The notes: a model not told the origin generated them from the letters alone. A stretch of DNA of 64,000 nucleotides from Ignavibacteria bacterium (GCA_041649015.1 JBAZNU010000004.1:281155-345154); one strand, 5' to 3'; counted from the first letter of the stretch, positions 25,816 to 34,685 are shown. A program made the numbers and translations.

Positions 25816-26649
25816 ATGGAGTTGTTCAAAATCGGTTTTGTACCCGTCAGGTTAGTCGATGTCATTGACCTTATTATAGTGACATACATTTTCTTTAAGC
25901 TTTATAAGCTTATGCGCGGTACTATTGCTTTTCAGATATTCATTTCCTTGCTTCTGATTTTAGGTGTTTCACTCCTCGCACAGATTTTGAACCTGCAGGT
26001 TCTAAGCTGGTTGTTAAGCAGATTGACTGACATTTGGGTTATTGCTCTTATCATTCTTTTCCAACCCGAAATTAGGAGAATATTGATAATTATCGGAAGA
26101 ACAAGAATTGCAAGACTTTTCATGCGTCTCGACATGAACGAAAATGTTACAGAGGTAGCTGAGGCTTGCCGTGAAATTCAGCGTAACAATTGGGGAGCTT
26201 TGATTGTAGTCACAAGAGCTACGGGTTTGCAGAATTATGTCGAACGAGGTGAAAGAATTGAAGCTAGAATAAGTAAAGAACTGCTTATCTCTATTTTTTA
26301 TCCGCGTTCACCATTGCACGACGGGGCTGTAATAATTAATAACAATAAGATTGAAGCGGCAAGATGCGTTTTGCCTTTGTCCGAAACACAGTTTGCTTTT
26401 AACAGAAGCATAGGAACAAGGCATCGTGCAGGACTTGGGATATCAGAACAATCCGACGCATTGGCAGTAATCGTTTCTGAAGAAACTTCAAGGATATCAA
26501 TTGCTGAAGACGGTAAACTACAATTATGTAAAGATGTAGAAGAACTTAAGGAAAAACTTAAAGAAGCTATGGGCACTACTAATGTAGCTAATTCGTTGAA
26601 AACAATTTTTGAGTCAACAAAATCAAATAGAGTTAAGGATACAGAATAA
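25816..26649 (+). CDS. cdaA: Diadenylate cyclase CdaA (c-di-AMP synthase)
   Basis: 277 aa. Three membrane helices (residues ~17-30, 37-60, 66-84) precede the DisA_N/DAC domain with the catalytic motifs DGA (169-171, in SPLHDGAVII) and RHR (202-204, in GTRHRAGLG), plus SDALAVIVSEE. It makes cyclic di-AMP from two ATP at the membrane and controls turgor and envelope functions. The partner gene cdaR that often follows it is absent; the next gene is pcm, four bases downstream. Confidence 0.95.
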   Translation: MELFKIGFVPVRLVDVIDLIIVTYIFFKLYKLMRGTIAFQIFISLLLILGVSLLAQILNLQVLSWLLSRLTDIWVIALIILFQPEIRRILIIIGRTRIARLFMRLDMNENVTEVAEACREIQRNNWGALIVVTRATGLQNYVERGERIEARISKELLISIFYPRSPLHDGAVIINNNKIEAARCVLPLSETQFAFNRSIGTRHRAGLGISEQSDALAVIVSEETSRISIAEDGKLQLCKDVEELKEKLKEAMGTTNVANSLKTIFESTKSNRVKDTE

Positions 26650-26653
26650 TAGA

Positions 26654-27307
26654 ATGGGATTTTCTTACTATGACGTAAAGCGCGAAGAGCTGATAAAAGT
26701 ACTGAAAAAATCGGGTATTAGAGATGAAAATGTTATTAATGCATTTAAGAAAGTGCGCAGAGAATATTTTGTAACTCCTGAACTTAAAAGGTTTGCCTAT
26801 GACAACAGCGCTTTACCAATAAGTCACAATCAGACAATATCACAACCATATACTGTTGCTTTCATGACTCAACTTCTTGACATTAAAAAAGACAGTAAGG
26901 TTCTCGAAATCGGAACTGGTTCGGGATATCAGGCAGCCATTTTATGCGAACTCGGAGCTGAGGTCTATTCAATTGAAAGGATTGAACATCTTTATCAAAA
27001 AGCAAAAAAAGTTCTGCATGATAACAGATACAAGGTTAGATTAAAGTGTACAGACGGGACACTTGGCTGGAGTGAGCATGCCCCTTATGACGGTATTGTA
27101 GTTACTGCAGGAAGTCCTGAGTTGCCAGATACACTCGTTAAACAGCTTGCTGTGGGCGGGAGACTTATAATTCCGATTGGTGACAGGGATACTCAGGAGA
27201 TATGGCAGGTAATTCGTGTTAAGGATGATAAAGAGAACGAACACCTTGATATTTTCAAACATAAATACTTTAAGTTCGTGCCATTAATAGGAAAAGAAGG
27301 TTGGTAA
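26654..27307 (+). CDS. pcm: Protein-L-isoaspartate O-methyltransferase
   Basis: 217 aa from the ATG at 26654. A TTG at 26609 in frame lies inside cdaA and adds residues foreign to the family, so it is rejected. SAM-dependent methyltransferase that repairs isoaspartyl residues. Motifs: NSALPISHNQTISQPYTVA (the PCMT substrate loop), VLEIGTGSGYQAAIL (SAM motif I), YDGIVVTAG and GGRLIIPIGD. Four bases after the cdaA stop, so co-transcribed. Confidence 0.93.
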   Translation: MGFSYYDVKREELIKVLKKSGIRDENVINAFKKVRREYFVTPELKRFAYDNSALPISHNQTISQPYTVAFMTQLLDIKKDSKVLEIGTGSGYQAAILCELGAEVYSIERIEHLYQKAKKVLHDNRYKVRLKCTDGTLGWSEHAPYDGIVVTAGSPELPDTLVKQLAVGGRLIIPIGDRDTQEIWQVIRVKDDKENEHLDIFKHKYFKFVPLIGKEGW

Positions 27308-27324
27308 AGGAATGAGAATTTATC

Positions 27325-27924
27325 TTGGAACAAGATAGTTACATAACCCTATCACATCAAACAAAAATTGAACTAAAAATTCAACGCTCAAAATTTATTG
27401 CTAATGCTTATCCTTTAAGTAATCCGGAAGAAAGTTCAAATATATTAAATCAGATACGAAAAGAATATTTTGACGCCAGACACCATCCTTTTGCTTATGT
27501 TCTTTTCGAAAAAGGCAATTTCAGATATAATGACGATGGTGAACCTGCAGGCTCTTCGGGAAAACCCATCTATGATGCAATCAACAAACATGGGTTGAAA
27601 AACGTCCTTATAGTTGTTACTAGATATTTCGGTGGGATAAAACTCGGAGTCGGAGGGCTGAAAAGAGCTTATTTTAATGCGGCTGATGAATGTCTGAGAA
27701 TATCGGACAAGAGACAGGTAATTTTGACAGAAAGGAAGATTATTCAATTTAATTACAGCTACATTAGTGCTGTTATGAAATTTATTGAAACGAACTTAAT
27801 AACTATTGTTGAAAATAACTCAACTGATAAGGTGATTCTTGTTTGCGAAGTAAGAATAAGCTTACTTGATAAATTTAATACCGAATTATTTGATATAACT
27901 AAAGGTACAATTTTAATATATTAA
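27325..27924 (+). CDS. YigZ/IMPACT-family protein
   Basis: 199 aa from TTG at 27325, 17 bases after pcm. The UPF0029/IMPACT N-domain is plain: KIQRSKFIANAYP, DARHHPFAYVL, NDDGEPAGSSGKPI, VTRYFGGIKLGVGGLKRAY. The family is linked to translation control by analogy with eukaryotic IMPACT; the bacterial role is not settled. An ATG at 27312 is followed by an early stop and is not used. Confidence 0.92.
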   Translation: MEQDSYITLSHQTKIELKIQRSKFIANAYPLSNPEESSNILNQIRKEYFDARHHPFAYVLFEKGNFRYNDDGEPAGSSGKPIYDAINKHGLKNVLIVVTRYFGGIKLGVGGLKRAYFNAADECLRISDKRQVILTERKIIQFNYSYISAVMKFIETNLITIVENNSTDKVILVCEVRISLLDKFNTELFDITKGTILIY

Positions 27925-27961
27925 CTGTAGTATCATTTTAGAATAAAACATAATATTGAAA

Positions 27962-29086
27962 ATGGGACAGAAACGTTACCATGTTAATTTTGTTGTTTTT
28001 TTACTTATGATTTTTTCCCCGTTTGGAAATCTTATTTCTCAGGATGATTCAAAGACAGAGCTCAATCCTTGGGGTAGGTTTACAATAATGATGATTACAA
28101 CGGATAAGAACATTGGGATTGTTGACGGAGGTTCGAGGCTTGGATTAAAAGTCAGTAAAAAAATAAATCCCGGTATAAGAATATTCGGAGGTATTGAGTT
28201 ATCAGTATTGCTCAACTCGAATGATAAATTTCTTCTCTCACCGGATAACGGGAGTTCAACGGGATTTCTTAATGTCAGTTCTTCTGATCCCGCTAATGTA
28301 TTTGGGATAAGGAAAGGATTTGTCGGAGCGGATTTCAATGAATATGGTGTAGTTTCACTCGGAAAACAAACGAGCGCATACTACGAAGTTGCTTCTATTA
28401 CTGATATTTCGGAAAATAATAGCGGTTATGCTTCTTATGTTTATACTCCGGACGGTACAGACGGGGGAGCAACCGGAACAGGAAGAGCGTCTAATTCAGT
28501 ACTTTACAAAAATTCACTTGGCAATTTTAATGTAGCGTTAGCAGCCCAGTTTAAATTGTCTGAAGAGAAGTTTAATAGTGTATTTAATAGTATAGGCGGA
28601 TCTGTGATATACAAATTACCTTTTAATATTAATTTAGGTGCAGCATTTAATAATGTTTTTCTGGATCCGAATGCGGGCAAAAGGATTCGCGGTCTTCATG
28701 GAAATCCAATATATGCAGCCGCATGTTTAAATTATTCGACAGACGATGTATTTTTAGGAGTAACATACGCTTATCAGGAAAATGGCGATATAGCGACTTC
28801 ACATGATTCAACGGTTGTTTATTCAGGTTATGGTGTCGAAATTGCAGCGAAGTGGGTACCTTTCAAAAAATGGGGTATCTTAGGCGGTGTGAATTATAAA
28901 CAGCCGCAGAATGTGGATGCTCTGATAAACAAGAATTTTTGCAGACTTATTTATTTTTACGGTTTGCAGTTTGAACCTGTAAAAAATTTATTGCTTTATA
29001 TTGAAGGTGCAATTGACAGATCCGTTACTTCTGAAGGCGGAAGTATTCCAGACAATCTTTCATTCGGTATTAAGTTAGACTTTTAA
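27962..29086 (+). CDS. Outer-membrane porin-like beta-barrel protein
   Basis: 374 aa from ATG 27962 (an in-frame TTG lies two codons upstream). A signal peptide (residues ~8-28, ending around NLISQ) is followed by alternating beta strands such as GIRIFGGIELSVLL, VFGIRKGFVGADFNEYGVVSLGKQTS and NINLGAAFNNVFLD. The last residue is Phe (SFGIKLDF), the usual signal for BAM-mediated insertion. The layout fits a 16-strand general porin. Selectivity cannot be stated. It converges with a lipoprotein gene whose stop is only four bases away. Confidence 0.82.
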   Translation: MGQKRYHVNFVVFLLMIFSPFGNLISQDDSKTELNPWGRFTIMMITTDKNIGIVDGGSRLGLKVSKKINPGIRIFGGIELSVLLNSNDKFLLSPDNGSSTGFLNVSSSDPANVFGIRKGFVGADFNEYGVVSLGKQTSAYYEVASITDISENNSGYASYVYTPDGTDGGATGTGRASNSVLYKNSLGNFNVALAAQFKLSEEKFNSVFNSIGGSVIYKLPFNINLGAAFNNVFLDPNAGKRIRGLHGNPIYAAACLNYSTDDVFLGVTYAYQENGDIATSHDSTVVYSGYGVEIAAKWVPFKKWGILGGVNYKQPQNVDALINKNFCRLIYFYGLQFEPVKNLLLYIEGAIDRSVTSEGGSIPDNLSFGIKLDF

Positions 29087-29090
29087 CAGA

Positions 29091-29813
29091 TTATTTATAC
29101 ATTGTGTACAAAGTTGACGGAGTTGTGACGCTTTTAATCTTTACGGGTACTCCTTTTTTAATTACAAATTCGCTTAATCCGAATTTTGTTCTACCGCCCC
29201 AGTCATAGGTATAGCCCTGTCTTGTCCACGGGTAACCATCTGGGCCGTATTTGTTTATGATTTCGTTATTAAACCACTGGATGTGTGCTGTGCTAACGTT
29301 AGCAGGAAATACAGTATCACATTTGCAATCCCAGATTTCAGGGTCAGGACAGGGTCTGAACATTGTGTTTGTATCCGCCCAAACCTCAACAAACCTTGTT
29401 CTTGGTTTATCTGGCCACATACCAAGAAGTTGTTTCATTCGAAGTTCGGGATTGATTGTTTCCATAACAAAATGACCCATCATGACTTTCACGACGGGGA
29501 CAACGGTGACCCACATATCACTTGCAGTGACAATTGTTGAATCAATTTTGTCGTCAAAATAAGTAGTACTTGTCCATGTTACACAAAGAACATTTGCTTG
29601 ATCCCACTGAAGTTGTGTGTTTGTGTTTATAATAGACGTAAGGGTTGTATCAATTCCGCTTTTAGTCAGAGGTTTTGATGCATCAGCGATTGCATTTCGG
29701 AATTGCTGCAATAAAATTTCATTTGGGTCGGCTGAATTTGTTGTATTATCTGTGTTACAGCTAATAGAAATAATTGAAGGAAGTAATAAAAACAGAACAA
29801 TTAAATTTTTCAT
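29091..29813 (-). CDS. Putative lipoprotein, unknown function
   Basis: 240 aa. The signal peptide ends with lipobox IISISC (Cys ~19), followed by an Asn/Thr-rich linker. The mature part includes a helix rich in Gln/Asn (ILLQQFRNAIADAS), a segment QLQWDQANVLCVTW, and a C-terminal WNN-like aromatic stretch around GYTYDWGGRTKFGLSEFVI. Four cysteines lie in VWADTNTMFRPCPDPEIWD and the following CKCDTVF, which could bind metal or form disulfides. I do not recognise the family. Confidence 0.75.
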   Translation of the reverse strand: MKNLIVLFLLLPSIISISCNTDNTTNSADPNEILLQQFRNAIADASKPLTKSGIDTTLTSIINTNTQLQWDQANVLCVTWTSTTYFDDKIDSTIVTASDMWVTVVPVVKVMMGHFVMETINPELRMKQLLGMWPDKPRTRFVEVWADTNTMFRPCPDPEIWDCKCDTVFPANVSTAHIQWFNNEIINKYGPDGYPWTRQGYTYDWGGRTKFGLSEFVIKKGVPVKIKSVTTPSTLYTMYK

Positions 29814-30179
29814 AATATCATAAATTTAAGTTTATGGGGAATATTAGTTATGAAAAATTAACAAAATATTGTGTTATGAAAAATGGCAAAATATGGTATT
29901 GCCCTCAATTTTATAAATATATGTTTTATCAAGAGTTTTGGAATAATGGTGTGATTAGTAAAACCTGCGAAATTTTGCATTTTTAAGGGTTTATTAAGAG
30001 TACACATGTACCTAATTAAAGACTAATTAGAGACTAATTAGAGGCAAGTTATAAAGAAAAAGCAAAATTGTCGAAAATGAAAGAAGTGAGTGGTAATATG
30101 CTAAATTGAGTTGACTAAATGGAATAAAATTAGTATTTTAAAGGTTTCCAATTATTTTGTAATTTAAAAATAGATTCGA
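29814..30179. other. 366-base divergent region before the str operon
   Basis: No gene seen. It must hold promoters for the minus-strand lipoprotein gene and for rpsL. It contains the second 11-bp phased array (29988-30053). Confidence 0.5.
29988..30053. repeat. 11-bp phased repeat array upstream of rpsL
   Basis: Six consecutive 11-mers: GGTTTATTAAG, AGTACACATGT, ACCTAATTAAA, GACTAATTAGA, GACTAATTAGA, GGCAAGTTATA. Two are identical, and the core CTAATTA recurs at fixed phase. The core is shared with units of the array at 15567-15676 (CTCCTAATTAC). Confidence 0.65.
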
Positions 30180-30566
30180 TTGCCAACATTAAATCAATTA
30201 GTTCGCAAAGGACGTAAGGATAAGGTCTATAAGAGCAAGGCTCCTGCGATGGATGCATGTCCTCAGAAGAGGGGTGTATGCACTCGTGTGTACACGACCA
30301 CTCCGAAGAAACCGAATTCTGCACTCAGAAAAGTAGCCAGAGTAAGGTTGACGAACGGTATCGAAGTAACTGCTTACATACCGGGTGAGGGTCACAATCT
30401 ACAGGAACACTCCATAGTATTAATCCGTGGCGGAAGAGTAAAAGACCTTCCGGGCGTTAGGTATCACATCATTCGTGGTGCAATAGATACCGCTGGCGTT
30501 GCCAACAGAAAGAAGTCAAGATCAAAATACGGCGCAAAGAGAGTTAAAGAAGCAGCCGCTAAATAA
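30180..30566 (+). CDS. rpsL: 30S ribosomal protein S12
   Basis: 128 aa from TTG at 30180, with no Shine-Dalgarno motif. Near-universal S12 sequence: PTLNQLVRKGR, CPQKRGVCTRVYTTTPKKPN, EGHNLQEHSIVLIRGGRVKD, PGVRYHIIRG. The two lysines tied to streptomycin sensitivity (in TPKKPN and RVKDLP) are present. First gene of the str operon rpsL-rpsG-fusA. Confidence 0.98.
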   Translation: MPTLNQLVRKGRKDKVYKSKAPAMDACPQKRGVCTRVYTTTPKKPNSALRKVARVRLTNGIEVTAYIPGEGHNLQEHSIVLIRGGRVKDLPGVRYHIIRGAIDTAGVANRKKSRSKYGAKRVKEAAAK

Positions 30567-30593
30567 ATTTTCTAACATAAAATATCTTTTTTA

Positions 30594-31061
30594 ATGAGAA
30601 GAAAAAGAGCAGAGAAAAGAATCAGAATTCCTGATTTTAAGTATAATGATATACTTGTCGGGAGATTCATAAATTCAATCATGCAGGACGGCAAAAAACT
30701 TGTCGCCCAGAAAATATTGTATAAAGCTTTTGATATTATTGAGGAAAAAACGAAAGGAAATCCTCTGGAAGTATTCAATAAAGCAGTAAACAATGTAATG
30801 CCTTCAATAGAGGTTCGTTCACGTCGAGTCGGTGGTTCAAACTACCAGATTCCTACTGAAGTTAGACCTGACAGAAGGATTGCACTTGGAATAAAATGGT
30901 TATTAACATATTCAAACGCAAGAAGTGAAAAGACAATGGCTCAGAGGCTTGCGAATGAATTAATGGCAGCTTCCGTTGGTGAAGGCAGCTCAGTGAAGAA
31001 GAAAGAGGATGTTCACAGGATGGCAGAAGCTAACAAAGCGTTTGCACATTTTAGATGGTAA
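30594..31061 (+). CDS. rpsG: 30S ribosomal protein S7
   Basis: 155 aa, standard S7 length. Recognised by MRRKRAEKRIRIPDFKYND, FINSIMQDGKKLVAQKI, PSIEVRSRRVGGSNYQIP and EVRPDRRIALGIKWLL; ends AHFRW as usual. It binds the 3' major domain of 16S rRNA and organises the 30S head. 27 bases after rpsL. Confidence 0.98.
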   Translation: MRRKRAEKRIRIPDFKYNDILVGRFINSIMQDGKKLVAQKILYKAFDIIEEKTKGNPLEVFNKAVNNVMPSIEVRSRRVGGSNYQIPTEVRPDRRIALGIKWLLTYSNARSEKTMAQRLANELMAASVGEGSSVKKKEDVHRMAEANKAFAHFRW

Positions 31062-31094
31062 ATTATAAATTATAAGGAGAGGGAAATTTAAAAG

Positions 31095-33185
31095 ATGCCT
31101 AGACAGGTACCTTTAGAAAGAACAAGAAACATTGGTATTATGGCGCACATTGACGCCGGAAAGACAACAACAACAGAAAGAATTTTGTATTATACCGGTA
31201 GGCTTCACCGAATGGGCGAAGTTCATGAGGGAGGAGCTACGATGGATTGGATGGAACAGGAAAAGGAAAGAGGTATTACAATAACATCAGCTGCAACAAC
31301 ATGCAGCTGGAAAAATCATAGAATTAATATTATTGATACTCCAGGGCACGTAGACTTTACAGCAGAAGTTGAGCGTTCTTTAAGAGTACTTGACGGCGCA
31401 GTTGCATTATTTTGTGCAGTAGGAGGTGTAGAACCGCAGTCAGAGACAGTATGGCGTCAGGCTGATAAATACGGAGTACCAAGAATTGCTTTTGTGAATA
31501 AGATGGACAGAACAGGTGCGGATTTCTTTCATGCGATTAATATGATGAAGGACAGACTCAAAGCAAATGCGGTTCCGATACTTTTGCCTGTGGGTCAGGG
31601 GGATATGTTTAAGGGCGTTATTGATCTTATTACAATGAAAGCGAGGATGTTTAATGAAGATACATTAGGTTCAACTTTTGAAGATATTGAAATACCATCT
31701 TCAATGACAACTCTTGCAAATGAATACAGACAGAAACTTCTTGAAGCGGTTTCTGATGTTGATGATACATTGCTGGAGAAATTTCTTGAAGGGAAAGAAA
31801 TTACTGAAAAGGAAATAATCAGAGTTTTGAGAGAAGCAACTTTACAGGTTAAGATAATACCTGTACTTTGCGGATCATCGTTTAAAAATAAGGGCATTCA
31901 GAATTTACTGGATATGATAATTGAGCTTTTGCCAACTCCTTTAGACTTAAAGGAAATTACTGCTCACCATTATCATAAAGATGACCAGGTGATTAGACAA
32001 ATATCGGATGAAGAAAAGTTTTCTGCATTAGCATTTAAGATTATGACTGATCCGTATGTAGGAAAGTTATGTTTCTTTAGAGTTTATTCCGGGAAAGCCG
32101 AAGCGGGAAGTTATATCTATAATTCTGTTTCGGGAAAGAAGGAAAGACTCGGCAGAATTTTACAGATGCATGCTAATCATAGAGAAGATATAAAAGAAGT
32201 ATACACGGGTGATATAGCAGCAGCAGTTGGTTTGAAACATACAAAGACAGGTGATACATTGTGCACAGAAGATGACCAGATAATACTCGAGAGAATGACA
32301 TTTCCAGAGCCTGTTATACAGATTGCTATCGAACCTAAAACAAAGGCTGATCAGGATAAGCTTGGTGAATCACTCTCAAAACTTTCGGATGAGGATCCAA
32401 CATTCAGAGTTAGTTCTGACGAAGAAACGGGGCAGACGCTGATATCAGGAATGGGTGAACTTCATCTTGAAATAATTGTTGATAGATTAAAGAGAGAGTT
32501 TAAAGTAGATGCAAATGTTGGCAAGCCTCAGGTTGCATACAAAGAGACAATAAGGAAGAAAGTTACTCAGGAGCATAAGTTTGTTAGACAATCGGGCGGT
32601 AAAGGACAGTTTGGTCACGTATGGATAGATTTAGAACCAAATGAAAAAGGAAAAGGATTTATTTTTGAGAATAAGATAGTAGGAGGTGTAATACCAAGAG
32701 AGTACATACCTGCTGTTGAGAAAGGAATTGAAGAAGCACTGAAGAATGGCGTACTAGCAGGTTACCCAGTTGAGGACGTTAAGGTTACATTGTTTGATGG
32801 ATCATATCATGATGTTGATTCGTCGGAAATGGCGTTTAAGATTGCAGGATCGATGGCTTTCAAAGAAGCAGCAAGGAAAGCAAATCCTGTATTACTTGAA
32901 CCAATCATGGATGTTGAAGTAGTAACACCTGAGGATTACATGGGCTCGGTAATGGGAGATTTAAGTTCGAGAAGAGGCAGAATTGAAGGACAAAGTCAGA
33001 GAAGTGATGCACAGGTAATAAGAGCAATGGTACCACTATCCGAAATGTTCGGGTATGCAACAACATTAAGATCAATGACGCAGGGAAGAGCAATTTACAC
33101 GATGCAATTCTCTCATTATGATGAAGCACCAAAATCTGTATCTGAAAAGATAATAGAAAATTACACGGGATCAAGAAAGAAATAG
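31095..33185 (+). CDS. fusA: Elongation factor G
   Basis: 696 aa. GTPase motifs G1 AHIDAGKTTTTERIL, G3 DTPGHVDFT, G4 NKMDR; C-terminal domains with GMGELHLEIIVDRL and EYMGSVMGDL-like sequence (here DYMGSVMGDLSSRRG). It drives translocation on the ribosome. It has one of the few clear Shine-Dalgarno motifs (AGGAGAGG ahead of the ATG). It follows rpsG by 33 bases in the str operon. After it comes a structured spacer and tRNA-Ile, then tuf. Confidence 0.98.
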   Translation: MPRQVPLERTRNIGIMAHIDAGKTTTTERILYYTGRLHRMGEVHEGGATMDWMEQEKERGITITSAATTCSWKNHRINIIDTPGHVDFTAEVERSLRVLDGAVALFCAVGGVEPQSETVWRQADKYGVPRIAFVNKMDRTGADFFHAINMMKDRLKANAVPILLPVGQGDMFKGVIDLITMKARMFNEDTLGSTFEDIEIPSSMTTLANEYRQKLLEAVSDVDDTLLEKFLEGKEITEKEIIRVLREATLQVKIIPVLCGSSFKNKGIQNLLDMIIELLPTPLDLKEITAHHYHKDDQVIRQISDEEKFSALAFKIMTDPYVGKLCFFRVYSGKAEAGSYIYNSVSGKKERLGRILQMHANHREDIKEVYTGDIAAAVGLKHTKTGDTLCTEDDQIILERMTFPEPVIQIAIEPKTKADQDKLGESLSKLSDEDPTFRVSSDEETGQTLISGMGELHLEIIVDRLKREFKVDANVGKPQVAYKETIRKKVTQEHKFVRQSGGKGQFGHVWIDLEPNEKGKGFIFENKIVGGVIPREYIPAVEKGIEEALKNGVLAGYPVEDVKVTLFDGSYHDVDSSEMAFKIAGSMAFKEAARKANPVLLEPIMDVEVVTPEDYMGSVMGDLSSRRGRIEGQSQRSDAQVIRAMVPLSEMFGYATTLRSMTQGRAIYTMQFSHYDEAPKSVSEKIIENYTGSRKK

Positions 33186-33200
33186 TTCTTTAAACAATAT

Positions 33201-33319
33201 TGGGTCAGTTCTTTTAAGGAAGAATAGAACTCGTCGATTAGACACGGGAAAAGCTCTATAAAACCCGAACACCACTCCGCGGATAGTGTTGGAGGGTTTC
33301 CGTCCGCAAGGACAAAGCT
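33201..33319 (+). other. Structured element between fusA and tRNA-Ile, flanked by 9-bp direct repeats
   Basis: TGGGTCAGT occurs at 33201-33209 and again at 33319-33327, where it is the start of the tRNA. The 109 bases between fold locally: AGTTCT/AGAACT (33207-33212 with 33226-33231), CGGG/CCCG (33245-33248 with 33264-33267) or, mutually exclusive, AAACCC/GGGTTT (33261-33266 with 33294-33299) enclosing CACT/AGTG, and GTCC-GCAA-GGAC (33302-33313), a GNRA-capped hairpin. No ORF. Could be an RNA leader, a processing element or a small insertion. Not recognised as any named RNA. Confidence 0.5.
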
Positions 33320-33393
33320 GGGTCAGTAGCTCAGTTGGTTAGAGCGCGTGCCTTATAAGCACGAGGTGGGAGGTTCAATTCCTCCCTGACCCA
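33320..33393 (+). tRNA. tRNA-Ile (anticodon UAU)
   Basis: 74 bases. Perfect acceptor stem GGGTCAG/CTGACCC, D arm GCTC/GAGC, anticodon arm CGTGC-CTTATAA-GCACG giving UAU, T arm GGAGG-TTCAATT-CCTCC, discriminator A; no encoded CCA. The body resembles tRNA-Ile(GAU), but position 34 is U, so it reads AUA. Bacteria usually read AUA with a CAU anticodon modified by TilS. It lies between fusA and tuf. Confidence 0.9.
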
Positions 33394-33459
33394 CAAGATT
33401 TTTTTAAAAAATTTTTATTAACTAACTTTAAATAACTTCTATATAGGAGATTAAGAGAA

Positions 33460-34668
33460 ATGGCAAAAGAAACATATGACGTGTCGAAACCACACGTTAA
33501 TATTGGAACCATCGGGCATGTTGACCACGGAAAAACCACGTTAACCGCTGCCATCACAATGTGCTTAGCAAGAAAAGGCTCAGCAAAAGTAAAGAAATTT
33601 GATGAAATTGATAAGGCACCTGAAGAAAAGGCGAGAGGTATTACGATTGCAACTGCTCACGTTGAATATCAGACAGAAAGAAGACATTATGCACACGTAG
33701 ACTGTCCGGGACACGCTGACTACGTAAAAAATATGATTACCGGTGCTGCACAGATGGACGGCGCCATTCTCGTAGTGGCCGCAACAGACGGTCCTATGCC
33801 TCAAACAAGAGAGCACATCCTTCTTGCACGTCAGGTTGGTGTTCCAGCAATGGTCGTATTCTTAAACAAAGTTGACGCAGCAGACCCTGAATTACTTGAA
33901 CTCGTTGAAATGGAAATCAGAGAATTACTTTCAAAGTATGAATTCCCTGGTGACGATATTCCGATAATAAGAGGTTCAGCATTAAAGGCTATGGAGGCCG
34001 GTCTTGATGATTCAATAGGTATTGATGATCCGAGATTCCAGTGTATATGGGATTTAATGGATGCAGTTGATTCTTACATTCCTGAGCCGCCGAGAGAAAA
34101 CGACAAACCGTTCTTAATGTCGGTTGAAGACGTATTCTCAATCACTGGACGCGGAACAGTAGCAACGGGAAGAGTTGAAAGAGGCAGAGTAAAAGTTGGT
34201 GATGAAGTTGAATTGGTTGGACTTGGTGCACACAAGAAAACAGTTGTAACTGGTGCTGAAATGTTCAATAAAGTCTTAACCGAAGCAGTAGCAGGATATA
34301 ACTGCGGACTTCTTTTAAGAGGTGTTGACAAGAAAGAAATCGAAAGAGGAATGGTACTTGCAAAAACAGGATCAGTAACTCCTCACACAGAATTCGAAGC
34401 ACAGGTTTACGTATTGTCGAAAGAAGAAGGCGGAAGACATACACCTTTTTCAAACAACTACAGACCTCAGTTCTATTTCAGAACGACTGACGTAACAGGG
34501 GTTGTAACCTTACCAGAAAATGTACAGATGGTTATGCCGGGAGATAACTTAGACGGATTGAAAGTAGTTCTGATTGCACCGATAGCAATGGAAGATAAAT
34601 TAAGATTTGCTATCAGAGAAGGCGGCAGAACAGTAGGTTCAGGAGTTGTTACAAAGATAATCAAATAA
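33460..34668 (+). CDS. tuf: Elongation factor Tu
   Basis: 402 aa. Starts MAKETYDVSKPHVNIGTIGH; G1 GHVDHGKTT, G3 DCPGHADYVKNMITGAAQMD, G4 NKVD. It carries aminoacyl-tRNA to the ribosome. AGGAG lies about ten bases upstream of the ATG. Transcription probably runs from the tRNA-Ile through tuf to rpsJ; a 10-bp hairpin lies between tuf and rpsJ. Confidence 0.98.
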   Translation: MAKETYDVSKPHVNIGTIGHVDHGKTTLTAAITMCLARKGSAKVKKFDEIDKAPEEKARGITIATAHVEYQTERRHYAHVDCPGHADYVKNMITGAAQMDGAILVVAATDGPMPQTREHILLARQVGVPAMVVFLNKVDAADPELLELVEMEIRELLSKYEFPGDDIPIIRGSALKAMEAGLDDSIGIDDPRFQCIWDLMDAVDSYIPEPPRENDKPFLMSVEDVFSITGRGTVATGRVERGRVKVGDEVELVGLGAHKKTVVTGAEMFNKVLTEAVAGYNCGLLLRGVDKKEIERGMVLAKTGSVTPHTEFEAQVYVLSKEEGGRHTPFSNNYRPQFYFRTTDVTGVVTLPENVQMVMPGDNLDGLKVVLIAPIAMEDKLRFAIREGGRTVGSGVVTKIIK

Positions 34669-34685
34669 AATATTTTATTTCATAC

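Noticed and set aside
26609..26653. Longer start for pcm
   Set aside because: It is a TTG inside cdaA and the extra residues are not family-like; ATG 26654 follows the cdaA stop by four bases.
33201..33270. A second tRNA starting at GGGTCAG
   Set aside because: No D arm, anticodon arm or matching acceptor 3' strand follows; only the 5' heptamer and flank are repeated.
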